Positions 54,421-63,148 of a stretch of DNA of 64,000 bases are shown here, one piece after another (within the stretch, counting starts at the first letter, position 1; every line of letters begins with the position of its first letter). Below the pieces are notes generated by a model. That model was given only the letters and a program-made list of their open reading frames with translations, was not told the DNA's origin and made no database searches. Location of the stretch: contig DATGXK010000016.1 in NCBI GenBank assembly GCA_035299025.1, forward strand, positions 1-64,000, written 5' to 3'. Position numbers and translations under genes: made by a program. Source of the DNA: Leadbetterella sp035299025 (lineage in GTDB: Bacteria > Bacteroidota > Bacteroidia > Cytophagales > Spirosomataceae).

Positions 54421-54807
54421 ATGGCAAATTTTTTCAAAATATTATGTACTCTATTTTTCTTTGTTGCTGTAATGGGCAGCTCTGAGGTAATAGCGTGTCA
54501 TAAAATAAAAAAAATAAACCATGAGCCTTCAAGTTGCAAATCCTCAAAAGAAAAGGAAAATTCCAAAAAATCATGTTGTGAAACACATAATAAAGAAAGT
54601 AACAACAACGAAAGTAAATGTGGAGGTAACTGCGACAATCCTGCTTGTAAATGTGTGCATTTAATATTATCCTTGAGTTTCCCTGCTGAGTTTGAAATCA
54701 AGCGAGATATTCTTTTAAATATCGATGTGGTTTTGCCTTCATCTTTTTCAGTTCTTGACACAAAGTCAGGTTTTTACTCGAATTGGCAGCCTCCCAAAAT
54801 AAGCTAA
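54421..54807 (+). CDS. Small exported Cys-rich protein at the head of a copper locus
   Basis: 128 residues, family not recognised with certainty. A signal peptide (about 1-25) is followed by a Lys/Ser/Asn-rich low-complexity segment with seven cysteines in 45 residues (SCKSS, SCCETH, KCGGNCDNPACKC). A short hydrophobic segment and the ending YSNWQPPKIS follow; similar Trp-x-Pro-Pro endings occur in small secreted proteins near metal genes in Bacteroidota. The Cys clusters suggest soft-metal binding. It is 71 bp ahead of the HMA-DUF3347 gene. Confidence 0.65.
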   Translation: MANFFKILCTLFFFVAVMGSSEVIACHKIKKINHEPSSCKSSKEKENSKKSCCETHNKESNNNESKCGGNCDNPACKCVHLILSLSFPAEFEIKRDILLNIDVVLPSSFSVLDTKSGFYSNWQPPKIS

Positions 54808-54878
54808 TTCCAAATATATCCAGGGATAACTACGCCCTTTTTTTTAATACTCAATTCTTTATTTTTTAAATTAATCAG

Positions 54879-55736
54879 ATGAGATCAATATCAACAATAT
54901 TGATAACAACTACTGTTTTGTTATCAACGCTTACTAATTTAGCTTTTGCTAATATGACCACCGTGGAAGAGGTGAGAGTATACGGGAACTGCGAGATGTG
55001 CGAGGCCAGAATTGAAAAGGCTGGAACGATCAAAAAGCTTGCGAAGGTGAATTGGAACAAAGACACCAAAATGGCTACCATTACACTGGATTCTAAAAGA
55101 ACAAGTAAGGATGAAATTCTGAGAAGAATTGCTCTGGCTGGCCATGATAGCGACAGTTACCTGGCTCCTGATGATATCTATTCAGCACTCCCAGATTGCT
55201 GTAAATATCAAAGAAAATCTAAAGAATCTGTTCAATATGAATCTGCTGATATGGTTACTTCCGAATCAGAGAGTTCTAATGCAATGTTAGAACAGAAGTA
55301 CGATTCAGAGCAATTAAAGAATGCAGAAGAAGGTTATTTCTTGCTCAAAGATGCTCTAGTGAAAACAGATGGGACACAAGCGGCAAGTAAAGCCATAGCT
55401 TTATTGTCAGCCATGTCGGCTATCAAAATGGAAAAGTTATCGCCTGAAGAACATCAAGTTTGGATGAAGATACAGAAAAGTCTAACTACAAACGTGAAAA
55501 ATATAAGTGAAACCAAAGATCCCAGTAAGCAGAGAAGCTATTTTATTTCGGTTTCAAAGGATTTTTACCAATTAATCAAAGTTTCTAAACCTACATATCC
55601 GGTCTATTATCAATATTGCCCCATGGCCAATAACGGCAAAGGAGCCAATTGGCTAAGCAAAGAGCAATCTGTTAAGAATCCATATTATGGTTCAATGATG
55701 TTAACTTGTGGAAATACAGTAGAAACGATAAAATGA
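54879..55736 (+). CDS. Exported HMA-domain plus DUF3347 protein
   Basis: 285 residues. Signal peptide at about 1-24. A heavy-metal-associated ferredoxin-fold domain at about 28-95 carries the CxxC site (YGNCEMCEARIEKAG). A Cys-Cys pair (PDCCKY) follows in a linker. DUF3347 covers about 140-285, with its conserved end (YYQYCPMANNGKGANWLS, NPYYGSMMLTCG). HMA sites bind Cu(I); DUF3347 occurs in CusB-like adaptors and free periplasmic proteins. Its stop overlaps the next ATG by 4 bp. Confidence 0.88.
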   Translation: MRSISTILITTTVLLSTLTNLAFANMTTVEEVRVYGNCEMCEARIEKAGTIKKLAKVNWNKDTKMATITLDSKRTSKDEILRRIALAGHDSDSYLAPDDIYSALPDCCKYQRKSKESVQYESADMVTSESESSNAMLEQKYDSEQLKNAEEGYFLLKDALVKTDGTQAASKAIALLSAMSAIKMEKLSPEEHQVWMKIQKSLTTNVKNISETKDPSKQRSYFISVSKDFYQLIKVSKPTYPVYYQYCPMANNGKGANWLSKEQSVKNPYYGSMMLTCGNTVETIK

Positions 55737-57184
55737 AAAGGAAAGAATTTCTTAAAAAGCTTGGTTTTAGCACTGTTGCCATAATGGGTGCTGAAAGCAT
55801 TTTGTCATCTTGCATGAGTGGTATGCATCATGGGGATGTAGTGATACCAGATGTTGCTGGTGGATCGTTTGTTAATCCACTAAAAATGCCGAAAACAGTT
55901 AATGGCAATACTTCCTTGGTAGCTCAAAAAGCCAGTGAAATACTCACCAGTCCTTCTAAAGTAGGAGTTTTGGGGTATGGTGAAGGTATTTTAGGTCCAA
56001 CGATTCGTGTTAAGAAAGGTGATATGGTGAATGTAAATTTCATCAATAAACTGTCTAGTCATTCCAATTTACACTGGCATGGGCTAAAGGTACCCGCAGA
56101 CATGGATGGCCATCCAGAGCAAATGGTGGCTGCTGATGGAAATTATAATTACAGTTTTGTGATTAATCAGCATGCTGGCCTTAACTGGTATCATCCGCAC
56201 ATACATGAATCTACAGCCGAACAAGTAACCAAGGGTTTGGCTGGTCTTTTTATCGTGGAAACAGATGAAGAAAAGGCATTGGGACTACCAAGCGGCGATT
56301 ATGAAATTCCACTTATAATTCAAGACAAACGGATAGATACAGATGGTACAATAAAATACAAACCCACCATGTCGGAGGTTATGTCGGGGTATCTGGGTGA
56401 GACCATACTTATAAATGGCACCAATAAGCCTTATTTAGATGTAGCAACTAGGTTCTACAGATTTCGTATTTTAAATGGATCAACTGCTAGGATATATAAT
56501 TTGACACTTAGCAATGCTTCTGAATTTTATATCATTGGATCTGATAATGGTATATTAGCCCAGCCAGAGAAAGTAAAGAGTGTCATCTTAGGTTCTGGTG
56601 AACGTTTAGACATTCTTATCGATTTTTCCTCTATGAAACTCGGGGAAACAGTATTTCTTAAGAGTGATACGTTTTTTACGATGGGAAATGCACAAGGTAA
56701 TCAGCCTTTTAATCTTTTGGCTTTTAATATCAAAAGACCAGAAACTGAAACTTTTAAGATAATAAATGCATTGGTCCCAGTTGCGAAGCTAACTTCTTCT
56801 AACAAAAAAAGAACTTTCAGCCTTAAAATGGATATGAAGAGTAAAGAAGGGATGCATAAAATTAACGACAAAGTTTATAAGTCAGGAAGAATTGACGAAA
56901 CTGTAGCTCTTGGTGCCACTGAAATTTGGGAATTTGACAACTCTACTGGCGATGAGGCTCATCCTATGCACATACATGGAGTAGTCTTTCAGGTTATTTC
57001 TCGGGTTGGAGGTAGAAATATTATTTTACCACACGAGAAAGGTTGGAAAGACACAGTCCTGGTTGCCCCAGGTGAGAAGGTTCAAGTAGCGGTTACTTTC
57101 GAAATAAAGGGCGTTTTTGTCGTCCATTGCCATAACCTTGAACACGAAGATGATGGAATGATGCTGAATTTTGAGGTCAAATAG
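55733..57184 (+). CDS. Multicopper oxidase (CueO/CotA-type), exported
   Basis: 483 residues from the ATG at 55733 (MKRKEFLKKLGF), which overlaps the previous stop in ATGA; a longer start is less likely. The leader ends in ILSSC, so it may be a lipoprotein. All copper-binding motifs are present: NLHWHGLKVP, WYHPHIH, HPMHIHGVVFQV and HCHNLEHEDDGMM for the T1 and trinuclear sites. No Met-rich insert is obvious. Likely oxidises Cu(I) to the less toxic Cu(II) in the periplasm. Confidence 0.92.
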   Translation: MKRKEFLKKLGFSTVAIMGAESILSSCMSGMHHGDVVIPDVAGGSFVNPLKMPKTVNGNTSLVAQKASEILTSPSKVGVLGYGEGILGPTIRVKKGDMVNVNFINKLSSHSNLHWHGLKVPADMDGHPEQMVAADGNYNYSFVINQHAGLNWYHPHIHESTAEQVTKGLAGLFIVETDEEKALGLPSGDYEIPLIIQDKRIDTDGTIKYKPTMSEVMSGYLGETILINGTNKPYLDVATRFYRFRILNGSTARIYNLTLSNASEFYIIGSDNGILAQPEKVKSVILGSGERLDILIDFSSMKLGETVFLKSDTFFTMGNAQGNQPFNLLAFNIKRPETETFKIINALVPVAKLTSSNKKRTFSLKMDMKSKEGMHKINDKVYKSGRIDETVALGATEIWEFDNSTGDEAHPMHIHGVVFQVISRVGGRNIILPHEKGWKDTVLVAPGEKVQVAVTFEIKGVFVVHCHNLEHEDDGMMLNFEVK

Positions 57185-57220
57185 CTTAATATTTAGAAGT
57201 TTTACAGATAAACCATTATA

Positions 57221-57952
57221 ATGACAAAAGGAGCGTTTCAAAGAAAAATTAGAAAAGCACATCGCTTTTTAGGGATTTCCTTGGGTATTCAATTCTTGTT
57301 TTGGACTCTCGGAGGCTTGTATTTTAGCTGGTCTGACATGGACGAAATACATGGCGATCATCAAAAGGCTCATGTTCACCCGATGTCCGACCAATTAGAT
57401 TTGGTTAGTCCACAAGGTATTATTGATAAAATAAAAGAAAAAGATAGTGTCAATTTTATTTTTGATGTTAGGTTAATTCAAATTATGAATATACCCCATT
57501 ATCAGTTGACCTATTCTCAAGTACATGACAGAGGAAGAAAAATACAGTTGGCAAATGCTCGAACAGGAGAATTACGTTCCGCATTAAGCAAGGATGAGGC
57601 TATTCAAATCGCCCAATCAAGTTTCGCAGATGATGCTCAGATAAAGAAAGTAGAATATCTAACTACTACCAATGGTCATCATGAGTATCGCGAACAGCCC
57701 TTGCCAGCATTTGCAGTGACCTTTAATCATCCGTCCAATACTACTGTTTATGTATCAGCTGAACTTGGAACCGTTCAGAAATTCAGAAACAATAAATGGA
57801 GGGTTTTCGATTTTCTTTGGATGATGCATACCATGGATTATCAAACTCGAGATAATATTTCAAATTGGCTCTTAAGGGCTTTCTCATTATTTGGAATCTT
57901 TTCTATTGCATCAGGTTTTATACTATTTTTTGTAAGTCGTAGAAAGAGATAA
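57221..57952 (+). CDS. PepSY-domain membrane protein
   Basis: 243 residues. One membrane helix near the N terminus (about 17-35, LGISLGIQFLFWTLGGLYF) and one at the C terminus (about 217-237), with a periplasmic PepSY-like domain between (LSKDEAIQIAQSSFADDAQIKKVEY). The segment after helix 1 holds several His and Asp (DMDEIHGDHQKAHVHP). PepSY_TM proteins are often tied to metal or haem reductive uptake. Located between the first oxidase and a DUF2911 gene. Confidence 0.8.
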   Translation: MTKGAFQRKIRKAHRFLGISLGIQFLFWTLGGLYFSWSDMDEIHGDHQKAHVHPMSDQLDLVSPQGIIDKIKEKDSVNFIFDVRLIQIMNIPHYQLTYSQVHDRGRKIQLANARTGELRSALSKDEAIQIAQSSFADDAQIKKVEYLTTTNGHHEYREQPLPAFAVTFNHPSNTTVYVSAELGTVQKFRNNKWRVFDFLWMMHTMDYQTRDNISNWLLRAFSLFGIFSIASGFILFFVSRRKR

Positions 57953-57971
57953 TTTTTTAAAAAACATTAAA

Positions 57972-58532
57972 ATGAAAAAGAATATTTTTATCGTATTAGG
58001 TTTACTACTATCGACCTTGGGTATTGCACAGCATGAACACCATCAACCAAAGGCCGACACAACCAAAACTGTAGCCAAACCTAAAAGTCCTAAAATGACC
58101 GCAATGGCTATGGTAGGTGACAATCATGTACATATTGAATACGGCTCACCAAGTGTAAGAGGGAGGTCTATTTGGAATGGACTGGTAGCCTATAATCAAG
58201 TATGGGCAACAGGAGCTCATCATGCCACCTGGATAGATTTTTCTCAAGATGTAATGATAAATGGTAAACATATTCCAAAAGGGAAGTATGGCTTTTTTAC
58301 AATTCCCAACAAAAAAACATGGACAATTATTCTTAGCAAAACATGGGATATGCATCTTGCGGATGATTACAAACAAGAAAATGACATTTTAAGATTGACT
58401 GTGAAGCCAAAGAAAAGTAAAAATATAACAGAGGCTTTAACATATGAAGTATTGGCTACCAACAACAAAAAAGGAAAGATAAAAATGAGTTGGGAATATT
58501 TAAGTGTGGGCTTTGATTTTGAGAATATGTAA
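57972..58532 (+). CDS. Exported DUF2911 protein
   Basis: 186 residues. Signal peptide (about 1-20, ends GIAQHEHH). DUF2911 motifs: YGSPSVRGRSIWNGLVAY, VWATGAHHATWIDFS, IPKGKYGFFTIPN and WDMHLADDYKQENDIL. The mature N terminus is His-rich (HEHHQ). The family's function is not known; members are secreted and widespread in Bacteroidota. Its TAA overlaps the ATG of a possible 23-codon gene (TAATG). Confidence 0.85.
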   Translation: MKKNIFIVLGLLLSTLGIAQHEHHQPKADTTKTVAKPKSPKMTAMAMVGDNHVHIEYGSPSVRGRSIWNGLVAYNQVWATGAHHATWIDFSQDVMINGKHIPKGKYGFFTIPNKKTWTIILSKTWDMHLADDYKQENDILRLTVKPKKSKNITEALTYEVLATNNKKGKIKMSWEYLSVGFDFENM

Positions 58533-58603
58533 TGAAAGAAATGGTAAGTCTGTGCAAATGGATTTTTAAGAAAATTTTTATTAAAAAATGTTGTAAAAAA
58601 TAA
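58532..58603 (+). CDS. Possible 23-residue basic Cys-containing peptide
   Basis: ATG at 58532 overlaps the DUF2911 stop (TAATG), and the reading frame ends 2 bp before the next gene's ATG, so it fills the gap exactly. The peptide starts MKEMVSLCKWIFKK and ends KKCCKK: amphipathic, strongly basic, three Cys including CC. In an AT-rich genome such a frame can occur by chance, and the A-rich sequence lowers its weight. Placement in a copper operon is what makes it notable. Confidence 0.3.
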   Translation: MKEMVSLCKWIFKKIFIKKCCKK

Positions 58604-58605
58604 AA

Positions 58606-58821
58606 ATGAAAAATTTAATAATTGTTGCTTTAATTGTAGTTATTGGGTCTTGTAATTCCTCCAAAAAAGAACCCTCAGAGGTGGCAGCTAGCACACAATC
58701 CTTTTCTTGCCCTATGCACTCTGCAATCATTGGAAAAAAGGGTGAAAAGTGCTCAGAATGTGGAATGGAAATGACGGAACCCGCAACGGCGATTCCAGAT
58801 TCAAGTTCCAAGAAGAATTAA
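58606..58821 (+). CDS. Small lipoprotein with heavy-metal-binding (HMBD) motif
   Basis: 71 residues. Lipoprotein signal with lipobox-like VIGSC. The mature part holds FSCPMHSAIIGKKGEKCSEC and GMEM, the HMBD pattern (CPMHP...GxCPxCGM) found in CusB-type adaptors and copper ATPases. Cys, Met and His in the motif would bind Cu(I) or Ag(I). It ends 3 bp before the second multicopper oxidase, so it is probably its metal donor or buffer. Confidence 0.85.
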   Translation: MKNLIIVALIVVIGSCNSSKKEPSEVAASTQSFSCPMHSAIIGKKGEKCSECGMEMTEPATAIPDSSSKKN

Positions 58822-58824
58822 TTT

Positions 58825-61065
58825 ATGAAAACAAACTGCGTTTTATTTTTTCTTTTAATTTCCTTGGTGGCAACTGCCCAGAAGGTTGTCAGGTATGACT
58901 TATATGTGACGGATACTGTGGTAAATTTTACAGGCAAAGAAAAGCGTGCCATAGCCGTAAATGGACAAATACCTATGCCTACTTTGATATTTACAGAGGG
59001 AGATACCGCCGAACTTCATGTGTACAACGGCTTAAAAGAAAGCACCTCTCTTCACTGGCATGGTTTAATATTACCAAATAGGGAAGATGGTGTTCCCTAT
59101 TTAACCCAAATGCCCATAAAACCCTCCACCTGGCATGTTTACCGATTTCCGATAGTTCAAAACGGTACTCATTGGTATCATAGTCACAGTGGTTTACAAG
59201 AGCAAATTGGGATGTACGGTAACTTTGTTATGCTGAAGAAACAGGACGCACCTCATTTTCGCAAAGGTATTGACGACTTACCAACTGTGCCTATCGTTTT
59301 GAGTGAATGGACTGACTACAAACCAGAAAATGTACACCGAATGTTGCATAACGCAACCGATTGGTTTGCGATACGGAAAAACGCCACCCAAAGTTATGCT
59401 GAGGCTTTTGGAGCAGGTTATTTGAAAACAAAACTCCTTAACGAGGGTAAAAGAATGTTGGCCATGGATGTAAGTGATGTCTATTATGACAAAATTTTCA
59501 TGAATGGAAAACCATCAACTGACATAAAAAATATAGATGGTAGACCTTTGAAAGCAGGTGATAAAGTCCGGTTAAGAATTTCAAATGGTGGAGCCTCTTC
59601 CTATTTTTGGTTGAGATATGCGGGAGGTAAAATGTCCGTAGTTGCCAATGATGGCAACGATGTAGAACCCGTGGAAGTAGATAGGCTTATCATAGCTGTT
59701 TCAGAAACCTACGACGTTGTAATTACTGTTCCTACTGATGGCATGGCTTATGAGTTTCTCGCAACTACGGAAGATAGAACCAATTCTGCTTCCATTTATT
59801 TTGGAGATGGTGTAAAACAACTCATTTCTCCATTACCTCGTTTGAAGTATTTTGAAGGAATGAAGATGATGAACTCCATGATGAAATTGAATGGAGATTT
59901 GGATGATATGGGCATGAATATGAGCCTAAATAAAATGGACATGAACGTGGTGATGTATCCCGAAATTACTGGAAACTCAAAACCGAAGCAATCGGACGAT
60001 GATCCAAACAGGTACAATGCTAATTCCCTAGCAGATATCGTAACGCTGAATTATGCAATGCTCAAATCTCCAACCAATACTAGTTTGCCCAAAAATAGGC
60101 CTGTTAAAGAGCTCAAGTTTGAACTTACCGGTAACATGAACCGCTATGTTTGGAGTTTAGATAATAAGGTGGTTTCTGAAGCAGACAAGATTTTGATCAA
60201 AAAAGGAGAAAACGTTAGAATAGTTATTTACAATGGCTCTATGATGCGGCATCCCATGCACTTACATGGCCACGATTTCAGGTTGTTGAATGGAAATGCT
60301 GAATTGTCTCCTCTAAAAAATGTTGTTGATATTATGCCCATGGAGACGGATACCTTAGAGTTTAATGCCAACGTGGAGGGTGATTGGTTTTTTCATTGCC
60401 ATATTTTATATCACATGATGAGTGGTATGGGCAGGGTTATCGGTTATGAAAACCAAGCTCCAAATCCTTTAATCCCAAATCCTAAATTGGCCCAAAGAAA
60501 ATTATTTGCTGACGACAGGGGGGGTCATTTAATGGCTGAGAACGATTTCGCTACAAATGGAAACGACGGTATGTGGATGATCCAAAATACACGCTGGACG
60601 TTGGGAACAGAATGGCGACTTGGATACCATGAGAGACATGGATATGAAACTGAAACCCATTTGGGGAGATATATCGGTAAAATGCAATGGTTGATGCCTT
60701 TTATAGGATTCGATTGGCGGTATAGGAAATTAGGAATGGATGAAGCCGGAAATATAGAGTTTGAGAAAAACCTTTTTGGACAAACCAATACCAAAGATAA
60801 CCGTAGGCAAATTAGCCTTGGCGTTGCATATACGCTCCCAATGCTGTTCATACTTCAAACCGAGATTTATCATGATGGTAATCTACGAGCTCAACTCATG
60901 AGAGAAGATATTCCAATTGCCAAGAGAATTCGTGCAAATGTGATGTGGAACACCGATAAGGAATATATGGTAGGTCTCAAATATATTGCTGGAAAAAACA
61001 TTGGCTTCACCACCCATTATGATAGTGATATGGGATTCGGGGTTGGATTCAGTTTTAATTACTAG
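58825..61065 (+). CDS. Multicopper oxidase (CopA-like) with C-terminal CopB-like beta-barrel domain
   Basis: 746 residues. Signal peptide at about 1-18. Cupredoxin domains with all sites: SLHWHGLILPNREDG, HWYHSHSGLQEQIG, RHPMHLHGHDF, FFHCHILYHMMSGMG. A Met-rich, likely Cu(I)-binding segment is at about 347-378 (11 or more Met). From about 561 the sequence changes to alternating aromatic/polar strands (WRLGYHERHGYETETHLG, FIGFDWRYRK, RRQISLGVAYTLPMLFILQT) ending FSFNY, resembling PcoB/CopB outer-membrane barrels. Fused, it would place oxidase and barrel in one chain at the outer membrane. Confidence 0.85.
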   Translation: MKTNCVLFFLLISLVATAQKVVRYDLYVTDTVVNFTGKEKRAIAVNGQIPMPTLIFTEGDTAELHVYNGLKESTSLHWHGLILPNREDGVPYLTQMPIKPSTWHVYRFPIVQNGTHWYHSHSGLQEQIGMYGNFVMLKKQDAPHFRKGIDDLPTVPIVLSEWTDYKPENVHRMLHNATDWFAIRKNATQSYAEAFGAGYLKTKLLNEGKRMLAMDVSDVYYDKIFMNGKPSTDIKNIDGRPLKAGDKVRLRISNGGASSYFWLRYAGGKMSVVANDGNDVEPVEVDRLIIAVSETYDVVITVPTDGMAYEFLATTEDRTNSASIYFGDGVKQLISPLPRLKYFEGMKMMNSMMKLNGDLDDMGMNMSLNKMDMNVVMYPEITGNSKPKQSDDDPNRYNANSLADIVTLNYAMLKSPTNTSLPKNRPVKELKFELTGNMNRYVWSLDNKVVSEADKILIKKGENVRIVIYNGSMMRHPMHLHGHDFRLLNGNAELSPLKNVVDIMPMETDTLEFNANVEGDWFFHCHILYHMMSGMGRVIGYENQAPNPLIPNPKLAQRKLFADDRGGHLMAENDFATNGNDGMWMIQNTRWTLGTEWRLGYHERHGYETETHLGRYIGKMQWLMPFIGFDWRYRKLGMDEAGNIEFEKNLFGQTNTKDNRRQISLGVAYTLPMLFILQTEIYHDGNLRAQLMREDIPIAKRIRANVMWNTDKEYMVGLKYIAGKNIGFTTHYDSDMGFGVGFSFNY

Positions 61066-61075
61066 ACAAAGTAGG

Positions 61076-61114
61076 GGCTTCCATTCGATACCTTGAGTGG
61101 AAGCCGTTTTGTTT
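61076..61114 (+). terminator. Intrinsic terminator closing the copper locus
   Basis: 11-bp stem GGCTTCCATTC / GAGTGGAAGCC (one G-U) with an 8-nt loop and GTTTTGTTT. Confidence 0.7.
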
Positions 61115-61146
61115 AATTATAATATTCCAAGGCATAAAAACATGTC

Positions 61147-62232
61147 CTAGGCATTCTCCAAGAAATACTTTCCATTCGTAGTCTCTAAAAAAGCTTCAAA
61201 GGAAATTTCTTCCTGCTTAATAAAGCCACTGTTTGGTAAAGCTTTTTCGGCCACCATTTCTACCACAGCGGCTATTGATGCAGCGGTAGTCCAAGAAATA
61301 GCTCGCCAGTGTTCTCCATCTATAACAATCGGTTGAAATGGTCTGTAATACTCTTCACGCTTGATTTTGCCATTTTTCCAACCTTCTACCACGGCATAAA
61401 CATACACCACATCTTCTTGCACAGGTGGTTTGGCGTTGGTCAAAATTTGCTCCAATTGCTGTCTGTCATCTTTCATGATTAATTCATAAAGCAAGAATTT
61501 CATGAGTTTACAATGCCCAGGATATCTCATGGTTTTGTAGTTGAGTGTATCTACTTTGCCCTCATAAGTCTCGCACATCGTTCCAAGCCCACCAGAAGTG
61601 CTAAAAGCCTCAAATTCTTCTCCTCCGATGTAAATTTTCTCGAGACCGTCCAGAGCAGGCACCATTTTCTTTTGTCCATTGTGAATCACCTCGCAGTCGT
61701 TGATGTATTCGTTGATCACACCAGCGGGAGACCAAGTGAATGAATAGCCGAGGAGTCCGTTAGGAAATTGTGGCAAGGCACCTACTCGCAGCTCAATATC
61801 TCTGATTTTGTCAAATCTTTTGCACAAATCGGCACCTACTATACCTATAAATCCAGGAGCTAAACCGCATTGCGGTGCCATAACAGATTTGGAAGATTCG
61901 GCCATCTTTCTGATGGCTTGGGTGGTCGGAACATCCTCCGTTAAGTCAAAATAATGAATGGCATTTTTATGGCAAATTTGGGCTATTGGTAAATTTAGGA
62001 AATAAGGCATACAGGAAACCACGGCTTCAAATTCCGGAATGGTGTTTTCTAAAAACGCCTTATCGGAGCAATCACCTTGCATAACCTCAAAAGGTAGGGT
62101 AAGGTCATAATGTGGTGGATTTTTGTCTAAACCCGTTACTTTGAATCGTTTATTGAGTAAAATCCCCACTAAAGAGCCAACTTTTCCCATGCCAATAACG
62201 AGGATTTTCGACCCATCTTTGAATGTGTTCAT
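61147..62232 (-). CDS. Saccharopine dehydrogenase-family oxidoreductase
   Basis: 361 residues. N-terminal Rossmann fold (ILVIGMGKVGSLVGILL, GLDKNP), then AVVSCMPYFLNLPIAQICHK, FDLTEDVPTT and MAPQCGLAPGFIGIVG, with the C-terminal saccharopine-dehydrogenase domain (SFTWSPAGVINEYIN, FSTSGGLGTMCETYEG, RYPGHCKLMKFLL). Family members act in lysine catabolism or related amino-acid reactions; exact substrate uncertain. Alone, convergent with the copper locus. Confidence 0.85.
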   Translation of the reverse strand: MNTFKDGSKILVIGMGKVGSLVGILLNKRFKVTGLDKNPPHYDLTLPFEVMQGDCSDKAFLENTIPEFEAVVSCMPYFLNLPIAQICHKNAIHYFDLTEDVPTTQAIRKMAESSKSVMAPQCGLAPGFIGIVGADLCKRFDKIRDIELRVGALPQFPNGLLGYSFTWSPAGVINEYINDCEVIHNGQKKMVPALDGLEKIYIGGEEFEAFSTSGGLGTMCETYEGKVDTLNYKTMRYPGHCKLMKFLLYELIMKDDRQQLEQILTNAKPPVQEDVVYVYAVVEGWKNGKIKREEYYRPFQPIVIDGEHWRAISWTTAASIAAVVEMVAEKALPNSGFIKQEEISFEAFLETTNGKYFLENA

Positions 62233-62518
62233 GATTTTTTATTTATGTTGAAATGTAAATGCGACAGCTAAAAAAGTAGATAGAATTAAGCTGTAAAATC
62301 AGGAACAAACGAGCAAGCACTACGTAAGTAGGCCAGTCGGGCGAGGAGGAAATTTAAATCGGCAAACAATGTGATTCTGTTTTATGATTCTAATTTACAA
62401 TTTAATTTTAATAACTCCATATTTTTATAAACCTTCGAGTAAGTTATATTATGGAAAAATGTTCTAAGTGCTGATAGTTTAATACATCACATTAGAAAAA
62501 GAATAGTGCTCTTACATA

Positions 62519-62711
62519 CTTTGTGTCGCCTGCCAGCGGGGCCTTCATTTTTTTTCAAAAAAAAACGAAGCAAAAAAAAACTGCACCCAGCAAACTCACA
62601 CACTCAAAATTCTGTAAACTTCTCTTTCAAAATTAGAATTCTCAAAACAGAATTTTGATTGTGTTCAAACAGTGCTGGCTGTTATAATGAACCATTTTTA
62701 TTTATTTTTTT
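62519..62711 (+). repeat. Dispersed intergenic repeat, copy B
   Basis: About 193 bp, matching copy A at 49289. The inverted arms are 62583-62614 and 62648-62681. Arms and outer blocks are well conserved, while the centre (62615-62647) differs from copy A. Confidence 0.8.
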
Positions 62712-62715
62712 GCAC

Positions 62716-62743
62716 AAAAAAAGGCGAAGAAATTCTCCGCCTT
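62716..62743 (-). terminator. Intrinsic terminator of the A-type Fe-S carrier gene
   Basis: Minus-strand stem AAGGCG / CGCCTT with an A-run on the left acting as the U-tract. Confidence 0.6.
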
Positions 62744-62764
62744 CAGTTGATTTTTTTATGAAAA

Positions 62765-63091
62765 TTATACCGAAAAACTCTCTCCACAGCCACATGTGCG
62801 GCTAGCATTAGGGTTTTTGAATTGGAATCCTTTGCCATTTAGGCCGTCGCTGTAATCTAGCTGGGTTCCAATAAGATATAGAAGACTCTTTTTGTCTACA
62901 AATATTTTTAGGCCTTGGTCTTCATATATATGATCGTTGGGCTGCTGTTCTGCATCAAAAGCGAGGTCGTACATCAAACCGGAGCATCCGCCACCTTCTA
63001 CTGCTACGCGTATGCCGTGGTTTTCGTTTTTGCCTTCCTTACTTTTTAATTCCAAAATTTTATTTTTCGCTTGCTCTGTTACCGTAATCAT
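62765..63091 (-). CDS. A-type iron-sulfur carrier (IscA/SufA/ErpA family)
   Basis: 108 residues, normal length. Three conserved cysteines: VEGGGCSGLMYDL (about 36) and the C-terminal SRTCGCGESFSV. Delivers Fe-S clusters to apoproteins. No other isc or suf genes are nearby, so its specific subtype is not assigned. Divergent from the YiiX-like gene. Confidence 0.93.
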   Translation of the reverse strand: MITVTEQAKNKILELKSKEGKNENHGIRVAVEGGGCSGLMYDLAFDAEQQPNDHIYEDQGLKIFVDKKSLLYLIGTQLDYSDGLNGKGFQFKNPNASRTCGCGESFSV

Positions 63092-63148
63092 TTCGAAATT
63101 AATTTATATTTACTCCTATTAAAACTTTAAATATAAATCAAAAGTTTC

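Larger units (their letters stand above)
62233..62764. other. 532-bp gene-free region
   Basis: No convincing gene on either strand. It holds copy B of the dispersed repeat (62519-62711) and the terminator of the Fe-S carrier gene. The stretch 62310-62350 is conspicuously GC-richer than its surroundings. Confidence 0.7.

Noticed and set aside
54821..54842. GGGATAACTACGCCC followed by T-run as a terminator inside the copper locus
   Set aside because: Only four base pairs in the stem; too weak to call.
54421..61065. Copper locus as a recently transferred mobile island
   Set aside because: No integrase, IS, tRNA or flanking repeat at its borders, and no clear composition break visible by eye.
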